A stretch of DNA of 35,707 nucleotides from Chitinophaga pinensis (GCA_945873755.1 CAMCEM010000012.1:1-35707), one strand, 5' to 3'; counted from the first letter of the stretch, positions 8,374 to 17,076 are shown. Made by a program: numbers and translations. Notes: generated by a model from the sequence alone, not told the origin.

Positions 8374-9320
8374 CTTAAATAGCTATTTAAAATTTTAATG
8401 AATATTAACCAAGGACTGATTTCTAATGCGCAAAGATAAATAAATAAGTAAAAAAAAGGCAATGTACTATTACTTATTTGGTTTGTGAGGTACCTAAAAA
8501 GGCGATAAAGAATGGCAGTAAAGAAAATTCCTACCATAGCAAAAAATATGGTTTGTGTTAATTGTAAAGTGTTTACATAAATATAAAACAATGCAAAAAG
8601 GATTAAAACAAATCCTAAAAAATTTGAAATTTGAATGATATTAACTACCATTTTAGTTGATGAATTTAAATCGTTTAACAAATAACCAACAATGAAATAA
8701 ATAATACATTTTATCAAATAAATAATAAAAATTATTAGTGAAACAATCCAAACTAGATTATAATACTCAATATTGTTAAACAATTGGTTGTATTCAAAAA
8801 ACTGAGTTAATATTAATGAAAAACTAAGAATATAAACTATAAACAAATGAAAAGTAACCCAAGTAAATTTTGAGTCGTTAAAATTTTTTATAGATGATAA
8901 AAACAAAATATCGAACATAATTGATGTTGCAGATTCAAAGTTTCGAGGATTTAATAACCTTATTAAAGCAATAAATATTAAAATGCCAATAATATAAAAT
9001 GCTTTCCATGAATTATTGTTAACAATAGCAGGTTTAATTTGTTTTAAAAATGGCAAATCTCTTTCTATTGCTTGATTTGATAGTAAAATAGTATTTGATA
9101 AACCGGGAAGTGAAGAAGTTTTGTTAAAGAAAGACTGAATAATTTTTTCGTTTTTAAATGAATCTAAAAGTGAAAATGAATTGCTTTGTGATATTAAAGT
9201 ATCGTTTACAAAATAGTTTGTGGAATTGCTAATTGGAGCTGATGAAGTATCCTTTTGTGCAAATGCACATACTATATTCAACATAAAAAACATTATTAAA
9301 AAACTCTTTTTAAACTCCAT
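8370..9320 (-). CDS. DUF4271 family membrane protein
   Basis: A 316-residue protein of unknown function. It has a signal-like N-terminus (SFLIMFFMLNIVCAFAQ), a Ser/Asn-rich region to about residue 85, then roughly seven hydrophobic segments to the C-terminus (for example AFYIIGILIFIALIRLL, HLFIVYILSFSLILTQFF and VLILFALFYIYVNTL). This layout and its position directly before hemD are typical of DUF4271 proteins in Bacteroidota. Its stop overlaps the hemD start by four bases, and it begins three bases after the Omp85 gene ends, so all three are co-translated. Confidence 0.8.
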   Translation of the reverse strand: MEFKKSFLIMFFMLNIVCAFAQKDTSSAPISNSTNYFVNDTLISQSNSFSLLDSFKNEKIIQSFFNKTSSLPGLSNTILLSNQAIERDLPFLKQIKPAIVNNNSWKAFYIIGILIFIALIRLLNPRNFESATSIMFDILFLSSIKNFNDSKFTWVTFHLFIVYILSFSLILTQFFEYNQLFNNIEYYNLVWIVSLIIFIIYLIKCIIYFIVGYLLNDLNSSTKMVVNIIQISNFLGFVLILFALFYIYVNTLQLTQTIFFAMVGIFFTAILYRLFRYLTNQISNSTLPFFYLFIYLCALEISPWLIFIKILNSYLS

Positions 9321-9323
9321 TTA

Positions 9324-11120
9324 TTAAAAATAATTTATATAGCCAAAATGTATTTTTGCAGCGTTCCATTCAATTGGGTTGTTAAATTGTTTTCCAATTG
9401 CATAAACTAAAGTAAACAAACCAAGTCCACTTTCAAATAACAAGCCTGTCCCAAAACCAAAAGGATTATCAGACAAATTTAATTTACTTACTTCATTTTT
9501 ATACCAAGCTTGATTATAAAATAAAAAAACATTCGAATTTTTATTTAATAAATACCTAATTTCAGTGTTAGCAATTGCAAATTTATTTGCAAATATACTT
9601 TGTTCATTGAACCCACGAAGAGTTTTTAATCCACCAATTCGAAAAAGTTCGTTTAAATATAAATTTTCGGTTTGAAACCAAGCTCCATTTAGTTCAGTTT
9701 TTAAAATAATTTTTGAAGCAATTTTTATATAATCTTCAAATTTTAAAGATGCCTTAAACTGAGTATAACTTAATTTAATTGAGTCGTAAATTGAATAAAA
9801 ATTACCATTGTCGTTTATTAATTTTAGTGCATTAATACTATTATTTTTAATAATATTTTTGGTGCCAATTGCTAAATCAATTTCAACTAAAAAACCTTTT
9901 GAAGGATTAGGAAAATAATCGATTTTAGTTTTTTTAAAACCAATTCCATAAAAATCTTTTTTTACATCGTTAAAATTTGGTATAGCTTTATTTAATCGAA
10001 TTAAACTGGTGTCGACAGAAATTAATGAAGTAGATTGAGTAGAATAAAACACTTTAAAATAATCTGTTCCAATATATCTGTATTGTATTCCAAAATCGTT
10101 TTGTAAATCAAAAAAAGTGGTATCGAATAATAAAAAATTCAACCCATAATCGAGCGAAATTTTTGTATTAAACAAATAGGGATAATTGAACTTTATTTTT
10201 AACTCTTGGGAGTTGTTTAAAAAACTTCTGTAATTTAAATCGAACGATTTACCACTTCCTAAAATATTCTGCAATTTTAAATTTAAATCACCTGTGATTA
10301 ATAATTTTTGGTTAAGACTATTACTTGGAGCAAAGCCAATAATTCCATCAAAACTACTCGCATTTTTATTATTTACATTTAAAATTAATCGTGCTTTATT
10401 GCCATAAAAATAAACAACCGATGGTTGATTTAATGATAAATAAGGCAATTCAACAATTCTATTATCGGTTCGTTTTAAAATACTTTCATTATAATATTTT
10501 CCAATTTTAATATTGGTGTAATTGGCTAAAAAATTTGTACTTATTTTAGCATTTCCAATAACTTTAATTGAATCGAAAACTATTTGCGGACCTTTATTAA
10601 AAATAATATTTGCCGAAATGATATTGCTATCAATTACAACCGAATCAAATTTAATTGAAGCAAATGGATAAGCATTATTTTGAAACCATTCTATTGTTTT
10701 TGAAATTTTTTGTTCGAATAAAATTGGATTAAAAACTTGGCTGCTTAATTGATTATTTTTAAAACCTGATGCTGCTAATAAAATATCGTTATTGTAGCTG
10801 GAGTTTAATATAATTAACTTAAATTTTTGGTTTAAGTTAATTATAAAATTAACAGAATCGGGAGTTGAAAATTGGAAATAAACATTGGCTAAAATATATG
10901 ATTTTTGTGTACAAAAATTCAAAATTTCAATGTTTAATTTAGGAAGTAATAAGCTGTCGTTTACTTTTAAAGGCAGGCTTAAAGGGCTTAAAAAACTACT
11001 ATTTTCATTTCCTAAAATTTTATAATTTATATGAATATTATTTTGACTAAACGCTAATTGGTAAAAAACACAAAACAAACCACATAAATAAATTCGAAAG
11101 CGGTTTTTAATTTTTTTCAC
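9324..11120 (-). CDS. Omp85/BamA superfamily outer-membrane protein
   Basis: An outer-membrane barrel of the BamA/TamA type, likely involved in inserting or exporting proteins at the outer membrane. After a signal peptide (residues 1-25, ending AFSQ) come POTRA-like repeats (about 130-245; IVFDSIKVIGNAKISTNFL is a typical POTRA strand-helix pattern). A 16-strand-type barrel follows. The superfamily's LRGF motif is at 501-504 (RIGGLKTLRGF), and the protein ends in phenylalanine as Omp85 barrels do. 598 residues is shorter than BamA (five POTRAs), so it is not the main BamA. The start is a GTG at 11120; no ATG fits. It lies 38 bases after the LPP20 lipoprotein and three before DUF4271. The exact client is unknown. 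Confidence 0.85.
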   Translation of the reverse strand: MKKIKNRFRIYLCGLFCVFYQLAFSQNNIHINYKILGNENSSFLSPLSLPLKVNDSLLLPKLNIEILNFCTQKSYILANVYFQFSTPDSVNFIINLNQKFKLIILNSSYNNDILLAASGFKNNQLSSQVFNPILFEQKISKTIEWFQNNAYPFASIKFDSVVIDSNIISANIIFNKGPQIVFDSIKVIGNAKISTNFLANYTNIKIGKYYNESILKRTDNRIVELPYLSLNQPSVVYFYGNKARLILNVNNKNASSFDGIIGFAPSNSLNQKLLITGDLNLKLQNILGSGKSFDLNYRSFLNNSQELKIKFNYPYLFNTKISLDYGLNFLLFDTTFFDLQNDFGIQYRYIGTDYFKVFYSTQSTSLISVDTSLIRLNKAIPNFNDVKKDFYGIGFKKTKIDYFPNPSKGFLVEIDLAIGTKNIIKNNSINALKLINDNGNFYSIYDSIKLSYTQFKASLKFEDYIKIASKIILKTELNGAWFQTENLYLNELFRIGGLKTLRGFNEQSIFANKFAIANTEIRYLLNKNSNVFLFYNQAWYKNEVSKLNLSDNPFGFGTGLLFESGLGLFTLVYAIGKQFNNPIEWNAAKIHFGYINYF

Positions 11121-11158
11121 AATTACTAATTTCCCATTATAAAGTGTAAAAGTTGATT

Positions 11159-11704
11159 CTAATCGTTCTTTTCAGCTTCATTTATGGCATTTTCTATCAT
11201 ATTAGAAATTGCATTTTTGTCGGCAGGAGTTAAATTTTTTCTAACTAATGATAACTCTTTCAATTTTTCATATACTACTTTTTTCTTGGCTTCTAAAGCA
11301 ATATAACTAATAAAATTACCATTTTTGTTTTTATACGTTTTATCGCCAATTATTGAAATATTAACTATAGTTTGGCTTAAAACTTCGCGTGTTATTTGCT
11401 GAAAACGTGTACTAAAATCACCAAGGTTTTCACTTATCTGTCTTTCGGCACTGTAGTTTTCAGCTACTTGATTAATTTGTGTTTGTACAAAAGATGCCAA
11501 ACGTTGCTTAGCTAGCAATAATGCCTTGCTTTTAGCTGTTTCTGCATCTCTACTTTCACCACTCCCTGTTGCTCTAAAAAAACGTCTACTTCCTTGGTAA
11601 CTACTACCTTCAAAAGGACCTTTTACTTGGGTTAATCCTTTTGGAGCTCCACAACTTATAACAATTAATGCTGTTAGTATTGTAATTGAAAATATTTTTT
11701 TCAT
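11159..11704 (-). CDS. LPP20-like lipoprotein
   Basis: A 181-residue lipoprotein: signal peptide with the lipid-bearing Cys at 18 (IVISCG), then the pattern RFFRATGSGES at 41-51 followed by an Ala/Lys-rich helix (AKSKALLLAKQRLASFV). That pattern is typical of the LPP20 fold, known from Helicobacter surface lipoproteins and common in envelope proteins. Function here is unknown. A sigma-54-like promoter sits just upstream (11735-11750), directly after the sigma-54 activator gene. In many Bacteroidota the gene after this activator is lptE; the sequence here does not look like LptE to me. Confidence 0.72.
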   Translation of the reverse strand: MKKIFSITILTALIVISCGAPKGLTQVKGPFEGSSYQGSRRFFRATGSGESRDAETAKSKALLLAKQRLASFVQTQINQVAENYSAERQISENLGDFSTRFQQITREVLSQTIVNISIIGDKTYKNKNGNFISYIALEAKKKVVYEKLKELSLVRKNLTPADKNAISNMIENAINEAEKND

Positions 11705-11734
11705 GTTTAATATTATCTGATTTTTATTTTTTAA

Positions 11735-11756
11735 AGAAATTATTGTGCCAAATATA
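11735..11756 (-). promoter_or_regulatory. Near-consensus sigma-54 promoter overlapping a TAnnTTTG box
   Basis: On the minus strand TGGCAC (11750-11745), five bases, TTTC (11739-11736). The sigma-54 consensus is TGGCAC-N5-TTGC, so one base differs, the G of the -12 GC pair. The same spot also holds TATATTTG (11756-11749), a good housekeeping -7 box, though no matching TTG lies 19 bases further up. Start of transcription would be about 20 bases before the LPP20 ATG. Only sequence similarity supports this. Confidence 0.35.
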
Positions 11757-11762
11757 AAAATA

Positions 11763-13001
11763 TTATTCTTCTAAATCGTATTGTTTAATTTTTCGGTATA
11801 ACGTTCGTTCTGAAATACCAAGTTCGTTTGCTGCTTTTTTGCGCCTTCCTCTATATTTTTCTAAAGCTTTTTTAATTAACTCAATTTCTTTGTGTTCTAT
11901 TGATAAACTTTCGGGTTCTGGATTTTGTAAAACGGGTATATCAATTATATTATTTGGTTTTGAATAATTATTTTGTATTGAATTATTTTGATTAGTATTG
12001 TTTTGATACATTCCAGGGTTAAAAATGCTATTTTCATTTGGCTTCATTCCAAAATCTTCAGGACTCATTGTTGTTTTTCCGTTTTGCATCATTTCAAAAA
12101 CAACACCTTTCAAATCACTTAAGTCTTTGCGAAGCTCGAACAAAACTTTATAAAAAATATCTCGTTCACTCATTTGGTTTGCGTCTGCTGCATTTACCAT
12201 TAAAGCTGGTAAACTGGGGCGTTCGGGTGGTAAAACTTGCGATAATTCAAATGCATTTACATTTTTATCTTCATCTAAAACTGATAACTGCTCTGCAATA
12301 TTTTTTAACTGACGAATATTTCCTGGCCACCTGTAAGCAGCTAAAATATTTTGTGCTTCAGCATCTAACATTACTGGCTTCGACTTATATTTTTCAGAAA
12401 AATCGGCACTGAATTTACGGAACAATAAATTAATATCTTCCTTCCGCTCACGCAAAGGCGGTACTCGAATAGGAACTGTTGACAAACGATAATATAAATC
12501 TTCTCGAAACTTACCTTGCGATGAATAATCTAACAAATCTCGGTTAGTAGCTGCAATTACTCTTACATCGGTTTTTTGTGTTTTAGAGGAACCCACTTTT
12601 ATAAATTCGCCACTTTCTAAAATTCGTAATAAGCGCGATTGAGTTTCTAATGGCAACTCCCCTACCTCATCTAAAAAAATAGTTCCACCACTCACCGTTT
12701 CAAAATATCCTTTGCGGGTGTCGAGCGCACCGGTAAACGAACCTTTTTCATGTCCGAATAATTCCGAATCAATGGTTCCTTCGGGAATTGCGCCACAGTT
12801 TACGGCTATAAACGGACCATGTTTGCGAGAACTTAACGAATGAATTACTTTTGAAAATGCTTCTTTCCCTACTCCACTTTCACCGTTAATTAAAACAGTA
12901 ATATCGGTTGGAGCCACTTTGGTAGCGGTTTGCAAAGCATAATTCAATAATGGCGAATTACCAATTATTTCAAATCGTTGTTTAATATCCTGTATGTTCA
13001 T
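11763..13001 (-). CDS. Sigma-54-dependent transcriptional activator without a sensor domain
   Basis: An enhancer-binding AAA+ ATPase that opens sigma-54 (RpoN) promoters. Seen in the 412 residues: the AAA+ domain starts almost at residue 10. Walker A is GESGVGKE (40-47), the sigma-54 contact loop is GSFTGA (87-92, usual form GAFTGA), Walker B is TIFLDEVGEL (107-116), and the arginine region is YYRLSTVPIRVPPLRER. A low-complexity Asn/Gln linker (about 330-350) follows, then a Fis-type helix-turn-helix at the C-terminus (KKAANELGISERTLYRKI). There is no receiver, GAF or PAS domain, so its activity must be set by expression or by a partner protein, as in PspF. Its start overlaps the end of the upstream MtfA-like gene by 20 bases. 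A relative of this gene beside miaB is common in Bacteroidota. Confidence 0.95.
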   Translation of the reverse strand: MNIQDIKQRFEIIGNSPLLNYALQTATKVAPTDITVLINGESGVGKEAFSKVIHSLSSRKHGPFIAVNCGAIPEGTIDSELFGHEKGSFTGALDTRKGYFETVSGGTIFLDEVGELPLETQSRLLRILESGEFIKVGSSKTQKTDVRVIAATNRDLLDYSSQGKFREDLYYRLSTVPIRVPPLRERKEDINLLFRKFSADFSEKYKSKPVMLDAEAQNILAAYRWPGNIRQLKNIAEQLSVLDEDKNVNAFELSQVLPPERPSLPALMVNAADANQMSERDIFYKVLFELRKDLSDLKGVVFEMMQNGKTTMSPEDFGMKPNENSIFNPGMYQNNTNQNNSIQNNYSKPNNIIDIPVLQNPEPESLSIEHKEIELIKKALEKYRGRRKKAANELGISERTLYRKIKQYDLEE

Positions 13002-14295
13002 TTGTAATGATTTGTTTATTTAAAATTATATCAAATCCTGCAATTCCTTTGCAGATAGTTAATTTCATTTGAGCTGGCAATTGAACATTTTGATACATTT
13101 CATTGTGGTCAATATCTATTGTTCTTGCCATTGGGTAATCGTTTAAAAAATTATCTTTAAAATAAAAAGTAAAAGACTCAATATGGATTCCTCTTCTTCT
13201 CGTTTTAATTTCATTAATATCTATATTTTCTATTTCATGAATGGTTAATTGAGGATTGAAGTTTATCCATAATCCAGCGGTTACCACTAATAAAAAACCG
13301 ATTGGAACAAAGCCAAGCAAATTAATAATCCAAAACTCCAATAAGTTAAAATAAATGGATTTTTCTTGAACTTTTTTATATAAAATAGGACTCGTAAAAA
13401 TACTTACAACAAAAATGATTGTGAATATTTCTGTCCAATTAATTATTACATGTTCAATTATATGGTAACGGAAAATAAACAATAAAATTCCTGACAATAA
13501 AGGTAAATAATAACTCCAATGACTGCTGTTATATTTGTATGTTTTTTTTACTTTTTTGGGCAAATTATAAATTAGGTTTTCAGTATTAAAAAACTCCATT
13601 TTATAGTCGTAATCTTGGTCTATTTGCAAAGGATTTTGATTCAATAACAAACACAAATGAGCAAAAGTATTGGGCATTTCTTCTTGAAAAGATAAAGGTT
13701 TTTCAAAGAAAATTTCCACCAATTTAGCAAACACATAATCTAGTTCATTATCGTTTCCAATTATATTTAAAACATGGCTTTTACCATTGCTTTCTTTTAT
13801 AAAAACATCAAACCAATTATCTAAATAACTTCCAAAATGTTGGTCGAAAGTGGCTCCGTTTTTTAATGTTTGAACCAACGCACTGCCCAATTGATAAAAG
13901 AACAAATTTTCACCATCACCAACTAGCAAATGTCCTTCACTAAATTTTTTCCATGAAATGCCAATGATTTTGTTATTGTAAGTTACGCCATCGTTAAACT
14001 CATCTTTGTTTTTCAAAGAAAACGAATCAGGATAAACATTGATATAATCGTAGCCAGAAAGAAAATAATCTTTTAATCCAAAAGTTAGTTGGGTAATGTA
14101 TGAATACAAAATCAGTCGCATGTCATCGGTAATGGCTATACCTTTGCCAATAACAGCCATTTCTTTTTCAAAACTTAAAACTCGTTTTACAAATTTAAGT
14201 TTACCTTTTTCACTTAAATTCCTAAAATACAAATTGTATTTTTCAAGCACATTCCTAACTTGCTGTTGTCGGCTATTATTGCTAAAAAAATCCAT
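12982..14295 (-). CDS. Membrane-anchored MtfA-like protein lacking the zinc-peptidase motif
   Basis: Residues 20-223 follow the MtfA (peptidase family M90) pattern along their length: the FRNLSEKGKLKFVKRVLSFE opening, ITDDMRLILYSYITQLTFGL, VYPDSF (88-93) and ISWKKFSEGH (113-122). It closes with the conserved VFAKLVEIFFEKPLSFQ and LLNQNPLQ. MtfA in E. coli binds the repressor Mlc and is a zinc aminopeptidase. Here the HExxH motif, expected at 134-138 in the context NLxxHExxHxL, reads Y-Q-L-G-S, so both histidines and the catalytic glutamate are gone. Three hydrophobic segments follow (about 260-282, 285-306, 318-345), then a soluble tail. It begins 18 bases after miaB and overlaps the sigma-54 activator by 20 bases. 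Family assignment is from recalled sequence patterns, so it is an inference; loss of the motif is seen directly if the alignment is right. Confidence 0.7.
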   Translation of the reverse strand: MDFFSNNSRQQQVRNVLEKYNLYFRNLSEKGKLKFVKRVLSFEKEMAVIGKGIAITDDMRLILYSYITQLTFGLKDYFLSGYDYINVYPDSFSLKNKDEFNDGVTYNNKIIGISWKKFSEGHLLVGDGENLFFYQLGSALVQTLKNGATFDQHFGSYLDNWFDVFIKESNGKSHVLNIIGNDNELDYVFAKLVEIFFEKPLSFQEEMPNTFAHLCLLLNQNPLQIDQDYDYKMEFFNTENLIYNLPKKVKKTYKYNSSHWSYYLPLLSGILLFIFRYHIIEHVIINWTEIFTIIFVVSIFTSPILYKKVQEKSIYFNLLEFWIINLLGFVPIGFLLVVTAGLWINFNPQLTIHEIENIDINEIKTRRRGIHIESFTFYFKDNFLNDYPMARTIDIDHNEMYQNVQLPAQMKLTICKGIAGFDIILNKQIITNEHTGY

Positions 14296-14312
14296 TTGAG
14301 TGCTAAAAATTA

Positions 14313-15692
14313 TTAGAATTTAACTTCTTCCACTATTCGTCCAATTAAACTAGTAATGGTTACACGTTCAATTAAAACTTTTACATATTGACCTTTTTTG
14401 TAATTTTCAATTGGAAAAATTACAATTTTATTTTGGTCATTGCGTCCTTTAGCGTCTAAATCAGATTTTTTAGATGTTCCTTCAATTAAAACAATATGTG
14501 TTTTACCAATTTCACTTGTATTTTTTATTATGCTATTTCGGTGTTGTAAATCTATAATTTCAGTTAATCTGCGTCCTTTTACATTTTCGGGAATATCATC
14601 AGTATATCTTCGAGCTGCCAAAGTTCCAGGCCTTTCGCTATACTTATACATAAATGCAAAATCGAATTTACCATAATCGAATAAACTTAAAGTATCTTGG
14701 TGTTCTTCCTCAGTTTCAGAGCAAAAACCTGTTATAATATCGGTTGAAATACCACAATCAGGAATTACTTCTCTAATTTTATCCAAACGCATTTTAAACC
14801 ATTCTCTATCATAAGTTCTGTTCATTAATTTTAAAACCCTCGAATTTCCCGATTGCATAGGAAAATGGATATAATTACATACATTATCGTATTTTTTTAT
14901 AATGTAAAGTACATCGTCAGAAATATCTTTTGGGTGCGATGAAGTAAATCGAACCCTTAAATCTGGGGCTATCAATGCTACTTTTTCGAGCAGCTGGGCA
15001 AAAGTGCAAATAACAGTTTCGTTTTCATTTATTACTTTATATGAATCAACATTTTGACCTAAAAGAGTAACTTCTTTGTAACCTTGGTTGTATAATTCCT
15101 GTGCTTCATTCACTATCGATTCAGCATCGCGGCTACGTTCTCTTCCTCTTGTAAAAGGAACTACACAGAAAGAACACATATTATCGCAACCGCGCATAAT
15201 GCTAATATAAGCGGTAACGCCATTGCTACTTAAACGGACAGGAACAATTTCAGCATAAGTTTCCTCGCGGCTCAAAAGCACGTTCATTGCCTTTTGTCCA
15301 TCTTCTACTTGTTCTATTAATTTTGGAATATCGCGATAAGCATCAGGGCCTACTACTATGTCAATAATTTGTTCTTTTTCTAATAAATCATTTTTTAACC
15401 TTTCGGCCATGCAGCCTAAAACGCCCACAATCATACCCGGATTGGTTTTCTTTTGGTGTTTAATTTCACGTAACCTTCCCCAAACATGGGCTTCAGCATT
15501 ATCTCTAATAGAACAGGTATTTACAAAAACAACATCTGCCGTTTGAATATCGGTGGTAGTTTTAAAACCTTTAGTTGCCATAATAGAAGCTACTACTTCG
15601 CTGTCTGCCAAATTCATAGCACAGCCATACGTTTCAATGTATAAATTTCTTGTTGCACTTTCAGGTGCTATATCTGCTGCTACGCCTCTCAT
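14313..15692 (-). CDS. miaB: tRNA-2-methylthio-N6-dimethylallyladenosine synthase
   Basis: MiaB adds the methylthio group to i6A at position 37 of tRNAs that read codons starting with U. It uses two iron-sulfur clusters and S-adenosylmethionine. Domains in order: UPF0004 with cysteines 24 (YGCAMN), 60 (VNTC) and 94 (GCMAE); radical-SAM core with C169-x3-C173-x2-C176 (GCDNMCSFC); C-terminal TRAM RNA-binding domain ending [11 protein letters not shown]. 459 residues is normal. The YGCAMN form, together with the second family member RimO elsewhere in the window, marks this one as MiaB. It is the first gene of the long minus-strand cluster. Confidence 0.97.
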   Translation of the reverse strand: MRGVAADIAPESATRNLYIETYGCAMNLADSEVVASIMATKGFKTTTDIQTADVVFVNTCSIRDNAEAHVWGRLREIKHQKKTNPGMIVGVLGCMAERLKNDLLEKEQIIDIVVGPDAYRDIPKLIEQVEDGQKAMNVLLSREETYAEIVPVRLSSNGVTAYISIMRGCDNMCSFCVVPFTRGRERSRDAESIVNEAQELYNQGYKEVTLLGQNVDSYKVINENETVICTFAQLLEKVALIAPDLRVRFTSSHPKDISDDVLYIIKKYDNVCNYIHFPMQSGNSRVLKLMNRTYDREWFKMRLDKIREVIPDCGISTDIITGFCSETEEEHQDTLSLFDYGKFDFAFMYKYSERPGTLAARRYTDDIPENVKGRRLTEIIDLQHRNSIIKNTSEIGKTHIVLIEGTSKKSDLDAKGRNDQNKIVIFPIENYKKGQYVKVLIERVTITSLIGRIVEEVKF

Positions 15693-15784
15693 ACGTTAGT
15701 TTAAAATTCTAAATTACGGGTACGAATATATATAAATTGTGTCAGTATGGCAGCGTTTTTTTGATTGGATGATTGAAAAATTAC

Positions 15785-15872
15785 AAGGTTGGAAAGATTA
15801 CAAAGTTGATTCGTTGATAAAGTTGATTCGTTAATTGTTTGGAAATTGAAAGATTTTAAGGTTGGAAAGATT
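15785..15872. repeat. Short direct repeats upstream of the Nif3-like gene
   Basis: AAGGTTGGAAAGATT occurs at 15785-15799 and again at 15858-15872. Between them AAAGTTGATTCGTT occurs at 15802-15815 and 15819-15832 (17-base period). The block lies in the divergent gap between miaB and the Nif3-like gene. Just after it come two TTGCCTA units (about 15902-15915) and repeated CAACAT/ACATTC words (15937-15951). No gene is visible. Confidence 0.75.
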
Positions 15873-15961
15873 GAAAGATAAGAAAAATTGATTTTTGCTT
15901 ATTGCCTATTGCCTATTCGTAAATAATCTAAAATTCAACATCCAACATTCAAAATTTATCT

Positions 15962-15969
15962 TAGTTTTG
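15962..15969 (+). promoter_or_regulatory. TAnnTTTG box just before the Nif3-like gene
   Basis: TAGTTTTG is a perfect -7 box, only six bases before the chosen ATG (15976). If used, transcription would start at or next to the start codon, giving a leaderless or very short-leader mRNA. No TTG lies 17-23 bases upstream, so the assignment is weak. Confidence 0.3.
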
Positions 15970-15975
15970 CCAATA

Positions 15976-17070
15976 ATGATAGTAAACGATATTATATCCA
16001 TTTTTGAAAATTATGCGCCAAGTGCTTTGCAAGAAAGTTACGACAACAGCGGTTTAATTACTGGAAACAAGGATTTAAGCATTGAAAATATTTTGATTAC
16101 ATTAGACTGTGCCGAAGAGGTAGTTGATGAAGCTATTGCAAACAATTGTAATTTAATCATTGCTCATCATCCCATTGTTTTTAGTGGTTTGAAAAAAATA
16201 AATGGTAAAAATTATGTGGAACGTGTAATTATTAAAGCCATTAAAAACGATATTGCTATTTATGCTGTGCATACCAATTTGGACAATGTAAGCGATGGGG
16301 TAAATGGTAAAATTGCAGAAATACTTCAACTAAAAAATACTAAAGTATTGTTACCTAAAAATGGTGTTTTAAAAAAACTAACTACTTTTATACCGCAAAC
16401 TCATTTTGAAACTGTGCAAAATGCTTTGTTTAATGCAGGTGCCGGCCATATTGGAAACTACAGCGAATGTGGATTTAGCTTAGCTGGAACTGGTACTTTT
16501 AAAGCCAATAATGATGCAAAACCATTTATTGGCGAAATTAATAAACGCCATCTGGAAAATGAAGTAAGGTTAGAGGTTTTAATGCCTTTTTACCTACAAA
16601 ATAATATTATTAATGCATTATTAAAGGTTCATCCTTATGAGGAAGTAGCCCATGATATAGTAGCTATAGAAAATACTTTTTCTGGAATTGGAAGTGGATT
16701 AATTGGAGAATTAGAAAATGAGATAGAACCTAATGAGTTTTTAAAATTACTTAAAGAAAAAATGGAGTTAAATGTAATTAAATATACTCCTTACAACAAA
16801 AAAATAAAGAAAATTGCAATTTGTGGTGGATCAGGACAATTTTTGTTAAAAAATGCAATTAATGAAGGAGCTGATGCCTTTGTAAGTGCTGATTTTAAAT
16901 ACCATGAATTTTTTGATGCGGATAAAAGCCTTATGATTGCTGACATAGGGCACTACGAAAGTGAAAAATTTACAAAAGCACTTATGTTTGATTTAATTAT
17001 GAAAAAAAATCCTACATTTGCCGTCCTTTTAAGTAAAATTAATACCAACCCAGTAAATTATTATTATTAA
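15976..17070 (+). CDS. Nif3-like dinuclear metal center protein
   Basis: A Nif3/YbgI-family protein with two metal ions; its cellular role is unsettled, and a GTP cyclohydrolase I type 2-like annotation is often attached. Metal-binding signatures are visible: IIAHHP near residue 65, YAVHTNLD near 95, and GHYESEK near the C-terminus (IADIGHYESEKF). Length is 364 residues, as in Bacteroidota members that carry an inserted PII-like domain in the middle (about 130-235, with GHIGNYSECGF and VHPYEE). The open frame extends upstream to 15895, but that part is translated repeat DNA. The Met at 15976 begins the conserved MIVNDIISIFENYAP. It is followed six bases later by the zinc-ribbon gene; this pair is conserved in many bacteria. 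Confidence 0.92.
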   Translation: MIVNDIISIFENYAPSALQESYDNSGLITGNKDLSIENILITLDCAEEVVDEAIANNCNLIIAHHPIVFSGLKKINGKNYVERVIIKAIKNDIAIYAVHTNLDNVSDGVNGKIAEILQLKNTKVLLPKNGVLKKLTTFIPQTHFETVQNALFNAGAGHIGNYSECGFSLAGTGTFKANNDAKPFIGEINKRHLENEVRLEVLMPFYLQNNIINALLKVHPYEEVAHDIVAIENTFSGIGSGLIGELENEIEPNEFLKLLKEKMELNVIKYTPYNKKIKKIAICGGSGQFLLKNAINEGADAFVSADFKYHEFFDADKSLMIADIGHYESEKFTKALMFDLIMKKNPTFAVLLSKINTNPVNYYY

Positions 17071-17076
17071 ACAAAT

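Noticed and set aside
15740..15765. Sigma-54 promoter on the plus strand (TGGCAGCG)
   Set aside because: The -12 part has no GC pair at the right distance.
15895..15975. Longer N-terminus for the Nif3-like protein
   Set aside because: Those codons translate repeat DNA and precede the conserved MIVNDIISIFENY start.
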